The notes: generated by a model not told the origin, from the letters alone. Numbered from the stretch's first letter, positions 8,299 to 17,608 are shown. The stretch: DNA of 64,000 nucleotides from Bifidobacterium amazonense (GCF_018555435.2 NZ_JAFEJT020000001.1:1-64000), one strand, 5' to 3'. Program-made: numbers and translations.

Positions 8299-9642
8299 AT
8301 GGCCGCCATCGCACCGCGCGAACCGTTCGCCATCACCCATGCCACCGTCGTCGTCGCGGATGCGGTCGGTACCACGCTCGAGGACACGACGATCCTCGTC
8401 GGCAAGGATGGTCGCATCGAACAGGTCGCCCCCAGCACGCAGACGCCGGTCGGCGACGGCCGCCGCGTGATCGACGCGACCGACAAGGTCGTCATGCCGG
8501 GCCTGATCAACGCGCACGTGCATCTGTTCTCCGACGGCAAGCCGCTCAACCCGAAGATGGCGACGCCGCGCGGCCAGCGCGCCACCGCCGCGATCATGCA
8601 TTCCCCGCTCGGCCGGCCGTATCTCAAGGCCCGAGCCAAACGCAGCGTGGAGACGCTGCTCGGCTCCGGCGTGACGACCATACGCACGCTCGGCGACGTC
8701 GAATACGAGGCCGTCGACCTGCGCGACCGGATCGGTGAAGGCCGGCTGGTCGGCCCGCGCATCCTCGCCTCCGGACCGCTGCTGGCGATCCCGGACGGCC
8801 ACGGCGCTCCGCTGATCGCGCTGACCGGCACCACGCCGGACGAGATGGCGGCCAACACTCGGCTCAATCTCGAACATGGCGTGAACGCGATCAAGATCGC
8901 CGCGACCGGCGGCGTCACGGACGCGCAGCGCGCCGGCGAGGCCGGCAGTCCGCAGATGGGCGTCGAGCAGATGCGCGCGATCTGCGATACGGCTCACGAA
9001 GCCGGCGTGATCGTCGCCGCGCACGCGCAAAGCCCGGAGGGCGTGCGCCGCGCGCTGCTCGCCGGCGTGGACACGATCGAGCACGGCAGCGCGCTCGACG
9101 CGGAGATGATCGAACTGTTCCGGCACAACCCGCATTCGCTGCGTGGCTGGTCGGCGCTGGTTCCGACCCTGTCGGCGGGGCTGCCGCTGACGGAGATCGA
9201 CCAGTCGGTCACCGGCATCACCGACGTGCAATTGTCGAACTCGCGCAACGTGGTCTCCGGCATGATCGCCGGCGCGGACGAAGCGCACGAGGAGGGCATC
9301 CGCGTGGGCGTCGGCACGGACACGGCGATGACGTTCGTCACGCAGTACAACACCTGGCGCGAATTGGACCTCTTGGTCAAGCGCGCCGGATTCTCGGCCG
9401 CGGAGGCGATCCATGCGGCCACGCAGGCCAACGCCGAGATCCTGGGCGTCGACGGCGTGACCGGTTCGATCGAGATCGGCAAGACCGCGGACCTGCTGGT
9501 GCTCGACACCGATCCGCTGCTCGACCTGCGCGCGCTGCGCCAGCCGGCGATGGTGGTCGCGGCCGGGCACGTGATCGACGATCCGAAGGTGCGCCGGTTC
9601 GACGACATCGACGATCTGCTCGACCGCGCGTTCAACGAGTAG
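8299..9642 (+). CDS. Metal-dependent amidohydrolase (imidazolonepropionase/prolidase-like)
   Basis: 447 aa. It has the amidohydrolase-superfamily plan: an N-terminal beta-sandwich strand set, then a TIM barrel beginning GLINAHVHLFSDG (HxH metal ligands). AIKIAATGGV carries the candidate bridging Lys, VAAHAQS and TIEHGSA the later His ligands, and VGVGTDTAMT the catalytic Asp. The C-terminus returns to the sandwich (GSIEIGKTADLLVLDTDPL). Relatives hydrolyse cyclic amides, dipeptides or organophosphates; the substrate cannot be told from sequence. The start follows TAAGGAAATCGCAC. It ends six bases before the converging aldo/keto reductase stop, so the two transcripts overlap. Confidence 0.85.
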   Translation: MAAIAPREPFAITHATVVVADAVGTTLEDTTILVGKDGRIEQVAPSTQTPVGDGRRVIDATDKVVMPGLINAHVHLFSDGKPLNPKMATPRGQRATAAIMHSPLGRPYLKARAKRSVETLLGSGVTTIRTLGDVEYEAVDLRDRIGEGRLVGPRILASGPLLAIPDGHGAPLIALTGTTPDEMAANTRLNLEHGVNAIKIAATGGVTDAQRAGEAGSPQMGVEQMRAICDTAHEAGVIVAAHAQSPEGVRRALLAGVDTIEHGSALDAEMIELFRHNPHSLRGWSALVPTLSAGLPLTEIDQSVTGITDVQLSNSRNVVSGMIAGADEAHEEGIRVGVGTDTAMTFVTQYNTWRELDLLVKRAGFSAAEAIHAATQANAEILGVDGVTGSIEIGKTADLLVLDTDPLLDLRALRQPAMVVAAGHVIDDPKVRRFDDIDDLLDRAFNE

Positions 9643-9648
9643 GTAGGC

Positions 9649-10545
9649 TCAGATGTTGCCGCGCACGTGCTGGTCGGCCCACGACTGCGAGTGCGCGAAG
9701 GTCGCCGGATCGGCGCTCACGTTCGCATGCGGGTCGTCAAGCGCGTCGATGGCGGCGAGCTCGGCTTGCGTCAGATCGAAGCCGGCGCTGGAGAGATTCG
9801 CCTTCATGCGTTCGACGTGCTTCGACTTGGGGATGACGATGCGTCCCTCCTGCGTGTGCCAGCGCAGCACGACCTGCGCCGGCGTGACGCCGTGCGTCCG
9901 GGCCGCGGCGACGACCGGATCGGATTCGATGTCCTTGCCGTGGCCGAGCGGGCTGTATGCCTCTGCGACGATGCCGTGCGCCTTGCAGAACGCGAGATTG
10001 CCCGGCTGCGAGTAGCGCGGGTGCGCCTCGATCTGGTTGACGGCCGGGGTTTCGCCGCTGTCGTCGATGATCGCGCGCAAATGCTCGGGCAGGAAGTTGC
10101 TGACGGCCGGCACGCGGATCGCGCCCTCGTCACGCAGCCTGAGCAGCGCGCGCCACGTCTCCTTGTAGAAGCCGGCGGCCGGGAACGGCCAGTGGATCAG
10201 GTACATGTCGACCACGTCGACCTTGAGCTTGCGGCGCGACTCCTCGAACGCGACCATCGCCGAATCGTATCCCTGATCGCAGTTGCGCAGCTTGGTGGTG
10301 ACCCACACCTTGCCCGCCATGCCGGTCGCCTTGAGCGCGTCGCCGACCTGTTCCTCGTTGTAGTAGGCGGCCGCCGTGTCGATGTGACGGTAACCGATCT
10401 CGAGCGCCTCCTCGACCGCCCGCTGCGTATCCTCCGGCGGGATCTGGAACGTGCCGAAGCCGATCTGCGGGATCACTGAATGCGCCTTGTCGTTCAGCGT
10501 CAGTTCCGGCGCGCGCAATGCCGTGTCACTACTCTGTTCGCTCAT
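9649..10545 (-). CDS. Aldo/keto reductase
   Basis: 298 aa, standard AKR length. It is an NADPH-dependent reductase of the (alpha/beta)8 barrel superfamily, close to the 2,5-diketo-gluconic acid reductase group. The catalytic tetrad is visible: Asp in IDTAAAYYNEE, Tyr in the same block, Lys in WVTTKLRN and His in YLIHWPFP. The cofactor motif IPKSKHVERMKANL is near the C-terminus. Three ATGs lie in a row (10551, 10548, 10545); the third has the best distance to GGAAAGG and is used here. The physiological substrate is unknown. The gene converges with the amidohydrolase gene. Confidence 0.88.
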   Translation of the reverse strand: MSEQSSDTALRAPELTLNDKAHSVIPQIGFGTFQIPPEDTQRAVEEALEIGYRHIDTAAAYYNEEQVGDALKATGMAGKVWVTTKLRNCDQGYDSAMVAFEESRRKLKVDVVDMYLIHWPFPAAGFYKETWRALLRLRDEGAIRVPAVSNFLPEHLRAIIDDSGETPAVNQIEAHPRYSQPGNLAFCKAHGIVAEAYSPLGHGKDIESDPVVAAARTHGVTPAQVVLRWHTQEGRIVIPKSKHVERMKANLSSAGFDLTQAELAAIDALDDPHANVSADPATFAHSQSWADQHVRGNI

Positions 10546-10713
10546 CATCATGCCTTTCCATGCTGTCATGGGACTTCACTGGATGGCCGATTCGCCATGC
10601 GGTTCCCATGCTATACCGGCTTCTCGCGTATGCGCCCCGCGTATCCTGCATTTGCCTCGCGGGGCGTATCCGCCGCCGTCTGATGAGCTTCCCGATGCGA
10701 CGCTTCCGCGTGC

Positions 10714-11229
10714 CTACCGCACGCCCCAGTCGTAGCGCTGGGATTCCAATCGCATGTAGGTGAACAGTTCGGTGCGGGCGATGCCGTCGATCTTGCGGAT
10801 GTGCCGGTTGACGAGTTCGAGCATGCTTTCGTCGTCCTCGGCGAAGATCTCGGCCAGGATGTCGAAACGGCCGGCGGTGATGATGATGTAGTCGATGTGC
10901 GCGATCTCCTTGAGCTCGCTCGCCACGTACTCGATGTCGCCGTCGACCGTGATGCCGACCATCGCCTGCCGGCGGAAGCCCATGTCCATCGGATTGGTGA
11001 CGGCGACGATCTGCATGATCCCGTCGTCGAGCATGCGCTGCACGCGCAGCCGCACGGCCGCCTCCGACAGGCCGATCTCCTTGCCGATCGACACGTACGA
11101 GCGGCGGCCGTCCTCCTGCAGCAGGGCGATGATGCGCTTGTTCGTCGCGTCCATGACGGTCGGCTGCGTGTCCGGCATCGCGCCGTCCACGTCCGTCCGG
11201 TCCGTTCTGCCGCCTCTGATCGTGCCCAT
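10714..11229 (-). CDS. Lrp/AsnC family transcriptional regulator
   Basis: 171 aa. After a charged ~25-residue extension comes an AsnC-type helix-turn-helix (TNKRIIALLQEDGRRSYVSI, then GLSEAAVRLRVQRML) and a C-terminal RAM/effector domain (AMVGITVDGDIEYVA..., IITAGRFDILAEI). Such proteins form octamers and respond to amino acids or related amines. The start at 11229 follows GAGGTGG; the longer reading begins 24 codons upstream without a site. It is divergent from the pot operon across 275 bases of AT-rich DNA, so it is the obvious candidate to control that operon. Confidence 0.9.
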   Translation of the reverse strand: MGTIRGGRTDRTDVDGAMPDTQPTVMDATNKRIIALLQEDGRRSYVSIGKEIGLSEAAVRLRVQRMLDDGIMQIVAVTNPMDMGFRRQAMVGITVDGDIEYVASELKEIAHIDYIIITAGRFDILAEIFAEDDESMLELVNRHIRKIDGIARTELFTYMRLESQRYDWGVR

Positions 11230-11314
11230 ATGACCACCTCGGGTTTTGCCGTGCGACGATGTCGCTGCGATATTCGTTGTCTGAGGGCTCCCATTATGCA
11301 TGCGTCAATGTGAA

Positions 11315-11390
11315 ATTGCGGTTTTCGTTGTGTCAATGGCGTGTTATTTCGGTTTTCAATGTAATCATTCGGTTTCATGACGAAATAAAT
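11315..11390. promoter_or_regulatory. Putative regulatory region of the pot operon and lrp gene
   Basis: The 275-base gap between the divergent Lrp gene and potA is unusually AT-rich. It holds ATTGCGGT at 11315-11322 and ACGAAATAAAT at 11380-11390; both exact strings recur upstream of the aminotransferase gene at 15894-15919. TTCGGTTT and GTCAATG are also each repeated twice here. Such clusters suit Lrp-type octamers. No clean -35/-10 pair could be chosen. Confidence 0.45.
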
Positions 11391-11504
11391 TGCAATGTTG
11401 CGTTTACTTTATGGAAATCGCGGTCTTCTTCACTATCCGGTGTGATGTGAACGCGAGATGCGGCGCGAATGCGACGCCGAGCAACCCAAGCAGAAGGAGA
11501 CGCG

Positions 11505-12623
11505 ATGAGCAGTGCCAAGCCGTTGGTGGCGCGCGATCCGGAAGTCGAACGACGCGAATCCGGACTGACGATCAACCGTGCGCGCAAAACGTTCCGATCC
11601 GCCGAAGGCAAGGAAGTCCATGCCATCGACGACGTAAGCATCGCCATCCGACAGGGCGAGTTCTTCATCTTGCTCGGCCCCTCCGGCTGCGGCAAAACCA
11701 CACTGCTGCGCTCCATCGCCGGACTCGAATCGCTGGACGCCGGCGAGATCTACCTCGGCAACCAGCGCATCGACCAGCTCGCGCCCTACGACCGCCCGGT
11801 CAACACCGTCTTCCAAAGCTACGCGCTGTTCCCGCACCTGACCGTCGCGCAGAACGTCGCCTTCGGCCTCGAAATGGAACATAAATCCAAGGACGAGATC
11901 AAACGCACCGTGCAGGAGATGCTCGACCTCGTCCACCTCGGCGAATTCGGCGGGCGACGGCCCAACCAGCTGTCCGGCGGCCAGCAGCAGCGCGTCGCGC
12001 TCGCCCGGTCCCTCGCCAAGCGGCCCAAGGTGCTCCTGCTCGACGAGTCGCTCTCCGCGCTCGACTTCAAGCTGCGTCGGCAGATGCAGGTCGAGCTCAA
12101 GCGCATCCAACGCGAAACCGGCATCACGTTCATCTTCGTCACCCATGATCAGGAGGAGGCGCTGTCGATGGGCGACCACATCGCCGTCTTCTCCAAGGGC
12201 AGGCCGGAACAGATCGGCACGCCCGAGGAGATCTACAATGAGCCGGCCAACCGGTTCGTCGCCGACTTCATCGGCGACATCAACTTCGTCGACGCGGTCA
12301 AGACCGGCACGAACGAGATCACCGTCGAAGGCGTGCCGTTCAAGGTCGAACAGGACCTGTCCGCATGGCCGGCCGGCGCCGAGATCAGCGCGGCCATCCG
12401 CCCCGAACGCATCGAACTGACCGCGCCGCGCGACACCGAGCTCACCGGCACCGTCGAAACGCTCATGTTCATGGGTGCGGACGTACGCTGCGAGGTGCGC
12501 CTGACCGACGGCACCAAGCTGCTCGTCCGGCTCTCCCCGCCGTACGATACGGCCGTGCTCCACCAGGGGGCCACCGTATCGGTGAACGTCGAGGCGGCGC
12601 ACATCAGGGTGGTGGAACGATGA
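11505..12623 (+). CDS. potA: Polyamine-type ABC transporter, ATP-binding protein
   Basis: 372 aa. Walker A is GPSGCGKTT, the ABC signature LSGGQQQR, and Walker B LLLDESLSALD; the DES spelling instead of DEP is characteristic of PotA. THDQEEAL carries the switch His. A C-terminal TOBE domain follows from about residue 270. PotA energises import of spermidine or putrescine by PotB/PotC. The start follows AGAAGGAGA. The stop overlaps the potB start (ATGA). First gene of the potABCD operon, divergent from the Lrp gene. Confidence 0.92.
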   Translation: MSSAKPLVARDPEVERRESGLTINRARKTFRSAEGKEVHAIDDVSIAIRQGEFFILLGPSGCGKTTLLRSIAGLESLDAGEIYLGNQRIDQLAPYDRPVNTVFQSYALFPHLTVAQNVAFGLEMEHKSKDEIKRTVQEMLDLVHLGEFGGRRPNQLSGGQQQRVALARSLAKRPKVLLLDESLSALDFKLRRQMQVELKRIQRETGITFIFVTHDQEEALSMGDHIAVFSKGRPEQIGTPEEIYNEPANRFVADFIGDINFVDAVKTGTNEITVEGVPFKVEQDLSAWPAGAEISAAIRPERIELTAPRDTELTGTVETLMFMGADVRCEVRLTDGTKLLVRLSPPYDTAVLHQGATVSVNVEAAHIRVVER

Positions 12624-13609
12624 GCGGCGCGACCCCGGAACCTGCAACCACGGAACCTGCAACGGAACCGAAGCCCGCGGCCGCCGGACGGCCCGCGTGG
12701 AGGCGCTGGTTCGCCTCCGCACACCCCGTCAAGCCCGGCATGCTCAACCGCCTGTGGTCCGTGCCCTCGATCCTGATCGGCCTGCTGTTCACGCTCGGCC
12801 CGATCGGCGTGATCGTCGCGTTCTCGTTCATGAGCCGGCCCGACATGGGCGGCGGCGTGGTGTTCCGCTTCTCCACGGACGCCTACGAAAAGCTTCTGTT
12901 CCGCCACGACTACTTCGGCAACCGCTCGTTCGACGCGCGCTACCTCGCCGTGTTCGGCACGTCGCTGTGGCAGGCGCTGCTCACCACGGTGATCTGCGTG
13001 GCGCTCGCCTTCCCGATCGCCCTGTGGATGTCGATGAAAAGCGCGAAAGTCCAGCAGATCCTGGTCTTGCTGGTCACCATCCCGTTCTGGACGAACCTGA
13101 TCGTGCGCACGTACGCGTGGATGCTCATCCTCAACGAGAACGGCCCCGTCAACTGGCTGCTGCGCCTGCTCGGCATGGGATCGCAGCAGATGCTGTACAC
13201 GTCGTTCGCCTCCGTGATCGGCCTGATCTACACGTTCCTGCCGTTCGCGATCCTGCCCATGTACTCGGCGCTGTCCGGCTTCGACTTCCGACTCGTCGAA
13301 GCGGCCTACGATCTGGGCGCGCACAAGCTCACCGTCATGCGCCGCGTCATCCTGCGCGCCGCCATGCCCGGCGTGATGAGCGGCATCGCCCTGTGCTTCA
13401 TCCCCGCGTTCGGCTCCTACGTGCAGCCCGTGCTGCTCGGCGGCGGACGCGTCCTCATGGTCGGCAATCTCATCGCCTCACAGTTCTCCGAAGCGCGCAA
13501 CTGGCCGTTCGGCGCGGCCCTGTCCACCGTAATCCTCGCCGTGACGCTGCTCGGCGCGCTCGCCGCGTCCATCATGGGCGGCATGGCCTCCAGAAAGGCG
13601 GGTGCGTGA
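12620..13609 (+). CDS. potB: Polyamine-type ABC transporter permease
   Basis: 329 aa membrane protein with six predicted helices after a Pro/Thr/Glu-rich head of about 35 residues. The EAA loop that contacts the ATPase is EAAYDLGAHKLTVMRRVILR, followed by the usual PGVMSG. It matches the PotB/PotH family by this motif, size and position. The ATG overlaps the potA stop, and its own stop overlaps the potC start by one base, so translation is coupled throughout. Confidence 0.9.
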   Translation: MSGATPEPATTEPATEPKPAAAGRPAWRRWFASAHPVKPGMLNRLWSVPSILIGLLFTLGPIGVIVAFSFMSRPDMGGGVVFRFSTDAYEKLLFRHDYFGNRSFDARYLAVFGTSLWQALLTTVICVALAFPIALWMSMKSAKVQQILVLLVTIPFWTNLIVRTYAWMLILNENGPVNWLLRLLGMGSQQMLYTSFASVIGLIYTFLPFAILPMYSALSGFDFRLVEAAYDLGAHKLTVMRRVILRAAMPGVMSGIALCFIPAFGSYVQPVLLGGGRVLMVGNLIASQFSEARNWPFGAALSTVILAVTLLGALAASIMGGMASRKAGA

Positions 13610-14568
13610 TGAGCATGATCAACCACGACACCGATCCGTCCGCGATCCGATACGGCAACGCCAGCGAATTCGGCGCGAAGGTCGCCCAGGTGCAGGCCTC
13701 CGGCGCCGACGGCGTGCGCATGCCCGAAGGACTCGAACACAAGCGCCCCGACCGCGCATGGAGCACGCGGCGTTCCGGCCGGCAGGACAACCAGCTCAAA
13801 CGGTTCCTGCTCGTCGGCTTCCTGAGCGTCTTCGTACTCGCGTTCCTGTACGTGCCGATGATGATCGTCGTGTTCTTCTCGTTCAACGGCGGCAAGTAGG
13901 CGCTGCTGTGGCAGGGGTTCTCGCTGCGCTGGTACGGCAGCGTGTTCACCAACGGCGCGATCATCAACGCGACCGAAACGTCGCTGATCGTCGCCGTGAT
14001 CGCCACCGCGCTGTCCACCACGCTCGGCGTCATGTACGTGCTCGCCGTCGACCACATGTCGCGCGCCGGCTCGGCGCTCGCGTCCATGCTCATCAACGCC
14101 TCCATGCTGATCCCGGAGATCGTGCTCGGCGTCGCGACGATGGCGTTCATCCGCCTGATCGGACTCGCGCCCGGCTTCGTGCCGCTCGTGCTCGCGCATA
14201 CCACGTTCTGCATCCCGTTCGTCGTCATGCCGATCCGCGCGCGCCTCGCCACCATCGACCACGCATGCTTCGAGGCGGCCGAGGACCTCGGCGCGTCCGG
14301 CGCCGTCACGGTGATGCGCGTCACGCTGCCGCTGCTCGTGCCCGGCATCGTCTCCGGCGCGCTCATGGCGTTCGTCGTGTCGATGGACGACTTCATGATC
14401 TCGAACTTCCTGACCACGGCCGGCACCACCACGCTGCCGATCTACATCTTCTCGCTCATCCGCAAGGGCGTGAACCCGAGCGTGAACGTGGTGGCCGCGC
14501 TGCTGTTGCTGCTGGCCGTGATCGTGACCGTCACGTCCACGCTGCTGACGAACCGCAAGGACAAGTAA
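13609..14568 (+). pseudogene. potC: Polyamine-type ABC transporter permease, broken by in-frame TAG
   Basis: The frame opens at an ATG overlapping the potB stop and reads 96 codons: a polar extension, then helix 1 (about residues 65-90), ending FNGGK at a TAG at 13897-13899. With no frame change the reading continues ALLWQGFSLRWYGSVFTNGA, which is the normal PotC sequence, through the remaining helices and the EAA loop EAAEDLGASGAVTVMRVTLP, to a TAA at 14566-14568. The full reading frame is 320 codons including both stops. The downstream part has no ATG and no ribosome binding site near it; the first possible start is a GTG at 13942, which would lose helix 1. Read literally, the importer has lost one permease. 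A sequencing error, a recent nonsense mutation or readthrough are all possible. Confidence 0.85.
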
Positions 14569-14577
14569 GGGGGAGCG

Positions 14578-15699
14578 ATGATGAAACGACGTTTGATGAT
14601 GCGCGAGCTTGCGCTCGCGATGGCCGGCCTGGCGACGGTCTCGCTCGCCGGCTGCTCCGGCGGCGTGAGCGACGTCGCGTCCGGCGCGACGGTGAACGCG
14701 GTCGGCACGTACCGGGCGGCGACCGGCGGCGAACTGCACATCTACACGTGGGCCGGCTACATGCCCGACGACGTGGTCAAGACGTTCGAGAAGGACACGG
14801 GCATCTCGCTCACCGTCGACACGTTCGATAGCAACGAGGCGCTCGAGGCGAAACTGCAGTCCACCGGCGGCGAGGGGTACGACATCGTCATGCCCAGCGA
14901 CTACATGGTTGAACAGCTCATCCACGAGCATCTGCTCGTCAAATTCGACGTGAACACGCTGCCGAATGCCAAGAACATCAAGGACGAATTCCGCAATCCG
15001 TACTACGACAAGAAGATGGAGTACTCCATCCCGTACATCGTCAGCTACACGGGCATCGTGTACGACGCGAAGGCGATCCCCGCCTCCGACGCGCCGACCT
15101 CATGGAACGACTTCTTCCATCCCAAGGCGTCGTGGGGCAAGACGCAGCTGCTCGGCGACCAGATCGAGGTCGTCAACGCGGCCCTGCGCGCGGTCGGTTC
15201 GGACCAGTGCGCCACCGATCCGCAGGACTATCAGGATGCGGCCAACCTGCTCGAAAGCTACAAGGGCAAGCTGGGCGTGATGAGTTCGGAGGGCGTGGCC
15301 GACCGCCTCGCCTCGGGCGAGCAGAAGGTCGGCATGGCGTGGAGTTACGACGCCTATCAGGCCATGAGCAGCAATCCGAACCTGAAATTCGTCTTCCCGA
15401 GCGACGGGGCGAACAAGTTCGTCGACAACGTGGCGATCTCGCGCGGTGCGAAGAACATCGCGCAGGCCAAGACGTTCATCAACTGGATGCTCGACCCGGC
15501 CAACAAGACCGCGGTCGAACGCAACGCCGGCGCGGGCAGCGTGCTCAAGGGCGGCGACGAACTGCTGCCGGCCGCCATGCGCAAGCTCAACGTGATCGTG
15601 CCGTCGGCCGAGGAGGAGAAGCATGCGATCCTCGAGAAACGCTGCTCGAACAAGCTCAACGACAACTACACGATGATGTTCGAGGACTTCCGCAGCTGA
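14578..15699 (+). CDS. potD: Polyamine-type ABC transporter substrate-binding lipoprotein
   Basis: 373 aa. A lipoprotein signal peptide ends in the lipobox LAGC with Cys26. The mature part follows the PotD/PotF pattern: LHIYTWAGYMPDDVVKTFEK, YDIVMPSDYMVEQL, and PYIVSYTGIVYDAK. The sequence suggests binding of spermidine, putrescine or a similar cation; the ligand cannot be fixed by eye. The start follows TAAGGGGGAGCG; two ATGs are adjacent (14578, 14581). It is the last gene of the pot operon, ten bases after potC, and is followed by a clear terminator. It is intact although potC is interrupted. Confidence 0.92.
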   Translation: MMKRRLMMRELALAMAGLATVSLAGCSGGVSDVASGATVNAVGTYRAATGGELHIYTWAGYMPDDVVKTFEKDTGISLTVDTFDSNEALEAKLQSTGGEGYDIVMPSDYMVEQLIHEHLLVKFDVNTLPNAKNIKDEFRNPYYDKKMEYSIPYIVSYTGIVYDAKAIPASDAPTSWNDFFHPKASWGKTQLLGDQIEVVNAALRAVGSDQCATDPQDYQDAANLLESYKGKLGVMSSEGVADRLASGEQKVGMAWSYDAYQAMSSNPNLKFVFPSDGANKFVDNVAISRGAKNIAQAKTFINWMLDPANKTAVERNAGAGSVLKGGDELLPAAMRKLNVIVPSAEEEKHAILEKRCSNKLNDNYTMMFEDFRS

Positions 15700-15728
15700 C
15701 GGGGCGTCGGACGGCGGATCCGATATAG

Positions 15729-15762
15729 GGCCGTGCGGGGCATACGCTTCGCACGGCCTTTT
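15729..15762 (+). terminator. Rho-independent terminator of the pot operon
   Basis: GGCCGTGCG at 15729-15737 pairs with CGCACGGCC at 15750-15758 around a 12-base loop and is followed by TTTT. It lies 30 bases after the potD stop. Confidence 0.85.
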
Positions 15763-15893
15763 GTCGTCTGTCTCCGGCGCCGTGCAGGAGCCGGCCGTAT
15801 ACGGACCGGAGCCCCTACGAATATCTCTGCGGCATCGCAATGGCCTGCGTAATTCGCAACATGGATGCAACGTGGGCGAGTAAATCGTGGCAT

Positions 15894-15919
15894 ATTGCGG
15901 TAATCGCTACGAAATAAAT
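15894..15919 (+). promoter_or_regulatory. Motif pair shared with the pot operon region
   Basis: ATTGCGGT (15894-15901) and ACGAAATAAAT (15909-15919) repeat exactly the two strings found before potA. The 352-base gap 15700-16051 otherwise holds the pot terminator, a stretch with nothing recognisable (15763-15890), and AT-rich promoter-like DNA before the aminotransferase. Likely site for the Lrp-type regulator. Confidence 0.4.
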
Positions 15920-16051
15920 AGGTGATTATCTATAGCTGTTGGGAAAAACGCAGAACGGACCGCATGATCCTGCGAAACGCGTAACACGCGACCGCGGATC
16001 GGCGTTCGCAAACGATGCGCATCACACCGGCCAAGACTAAGGAGCGACATC

Positions 16052-17425
16052 ATGGCGACGACCATCGACGAAACCAAGATCAAGGAACTCACCGAGAAGG
16101 AAGGTGACAAGCTCAACGCCAGGCTCGGCAAGTCGCACGAAATGTACGAGCGCGCCTGCGAACACCTGTGCAACGGCGTTGCCTCCTCGTATCAGCTGCG
16201 CGACCCGTGGCCGATCTACGTCGACCGCGGCCAGGGCTCGAAGATGTGGGACGTCGACGGCAATGAATACTACGACTTCAACAACGGCTTCGGCGCGATG
16301 CTGCAGGGCCACGCCAACCCGGACATCGCCGCCGCCGTCAACGACCGCTTCTCCAAGGGATCCCATTTCGCCATGCCCGACTGGGACGACGTGGTCGTGG
16401 CCGAAAACCTCGCCAAGCGCTTCGGCCTGCCGAAGTGGCGCTTCAACAACTCCGGCTCCGAATCCACGATGGACGCCATCCGCATCGCCCGCGCCTACAC
16501 GCACCGCGACCACATCATGAAGATCTTCGGCTCCTACCACGGCCACCACGACGCGGTCATGATCTCCATCTACGCCGACTACAACGACATCGGCGACCGC
16601 TACCACTTGAAGTCCCTGCCGTACGGCGCGGGCATCCCGCAGGCCACCGTCGACCTGACCGTGCCGGTGCCGTTCAACGACCTCGACGCGCTCGAGCACC
16701 GCATCGAGGAGATGGAGGCCGAAGGCAACCCGCCGGCCTGCCTGATCATGGAAGCCTGCCTGATGAACATGTCCATCGTGCCGCCGGAGCCCGGCTATCT
16801 CGAAGGCGTGCGCGAAGTCACCAAGAAGCACGGCATCGTGCTCATCTTCGACGAGGTCAAGACCGGTCTGACCGTCGGCCCCGGCGGTGCCACCAAGCTG
16901 TTCGGCGTCACCCCCGACATGGTCACCATCGCGAAGTCCCTCGCCGGCGGCCTGCCGTCCGGCGCGATCGGCGGCACCGACGAGGTCATGCACGTCGTCG
17001 AGGACGGCGAGGTCTACCAGGTCGGTACGTTCTCCGGCAACCCGCTGTCGATGGCCGCCGCGCGCGCCAGCCTCGAAAAGGTCCTCACCCCGGCCGCGTA
17101 CGAGCATCTCGACCGCATGAACCAGCGTCTGATGGACGGTTGCCGCGAGATCATCAAGAAGTACGACTTCCCCGGCTACGCGCAGGGCTTCGGCGCCAAG
17201 GGCTGCGTGACGTTCTCGCCGCACAAGATCACCGACTACGTCTCCTTCCGCAAGGGCCAGAACGCGGCGCTCAACCAGCTCGCATGGCTCTACCAGGCCA
17301 ACCGCGGCGTCTACATGGCGCCGGGCCGCGAGGAGGAGTGGACGCTGTCCGTCTTCCACGACGAGCAGGCGTGCGACACCTATCTGGCGACGTTCGAGGA
17401 GATGGCCCACGATCTGACCAAGTAA
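16052..17425 (+). CDS. Class III aminotransferase (glutamate-1-semialdehyde mutase-like)
   Basis: 457 aa PLP enzyme of fold type I. Seen are the family blocks YDFNNGFGAMLQGHANP, NSGSESTMDAIRIARAYTHR, the cofactor Asp region IFDEVKTG, and the Schiff-base Lys in TIAKSLAGGLPSGAIGG. The closest textbook relative is glutamate-1-semialdehyde 2,1-aminomutase. That role is unlikely here because bifidobacteria generally lack haem synthesis and no hem gene is near, so an omega-amine or beta-amino acid transaminase is more probable (inference). The start follows TAAGGAGCG. It stands alone after the pot operon, shares upstream motifs with it and ends in its own terminator, which suggests linked amine uptake and breakdown. 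Confidence 0.85.
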   Translation: MATTIDETKIKELTEKEGDKLNARLGKSHEMYERACEHLCNGVASSYQLRDPWPIYVDRGQGSKMWDVDGNEYYDFNNGFGAMLQGHANPDIAAAVNDRFSKGSHFAMPDWDDVVVAENLAKRFGLPKWRFNNSGSESTMDAIRIARAYTHRDHIMKIFGSYHGHHDAVMISIYADYNDIGDRYHLKSLPYGAGIPQATVDLTVPVPFNDLDALEHRIEEMEAEGNPPACLIMEACLMNMSIVPPEPGYLEGVREVTKKHGIVLIFDEVKTGLTVGPGGATKLFGVTPDMVTIAKSLAGGLPSGAIGGTDEVMHVVEDGEVYQVGTFSGNPLSMAAARASLEKVLTPAAYEHLDRMNQRLMDGCREIIKKYDFPGYAQGFGAKGCVTFSPHKITDYVSFRKGQNAALNQLAWLYQANRGVYMAPGREEEWTLSVFHDEQACDTYLATFEEMAHDLTK

Positions 17426-17476
17426 CGGTTCGGATGCGGTTTCGGCCCGCTATGCCGTGACCGACGGGAGTCGATG

Positions 17477-17509
17477 GGGTGACGGACAACGGCGTCCGCC
17501 ACCCTTTTT
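17477..17509 (+). terminator. Rho-independent terminator after aminotransferase
   Basis: GGGTG and CGGAC at 17477-17487 pair with GTCCG and CACCC at 17494-17504 with one A-C mismatch, followed by TTTTT. Confidence 0.85.
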
Positions 17510-17608
17510 CCGTGTCCGGGAAGGCCACGGCGACGCTCATGCCGTCCGTTGCCCGCCGATCGGCCGTCATCCGTCGGCGAACCGGCCGATGCGATATGAC
17601 TATACGGT

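Noticed and set aside
11469-11504. Upstream extension of potA by 12 codons
   Set aside because: AGAAGGAGA sits inside this stretch and serves the ATG at 11505; the longer start has no site.
13609-13899. Treating the 96-codon first part of potC as a separate small gene
   Set aside because: The sequence after the TAG continues the same protein in the same frame; one broken gene explains both parts.
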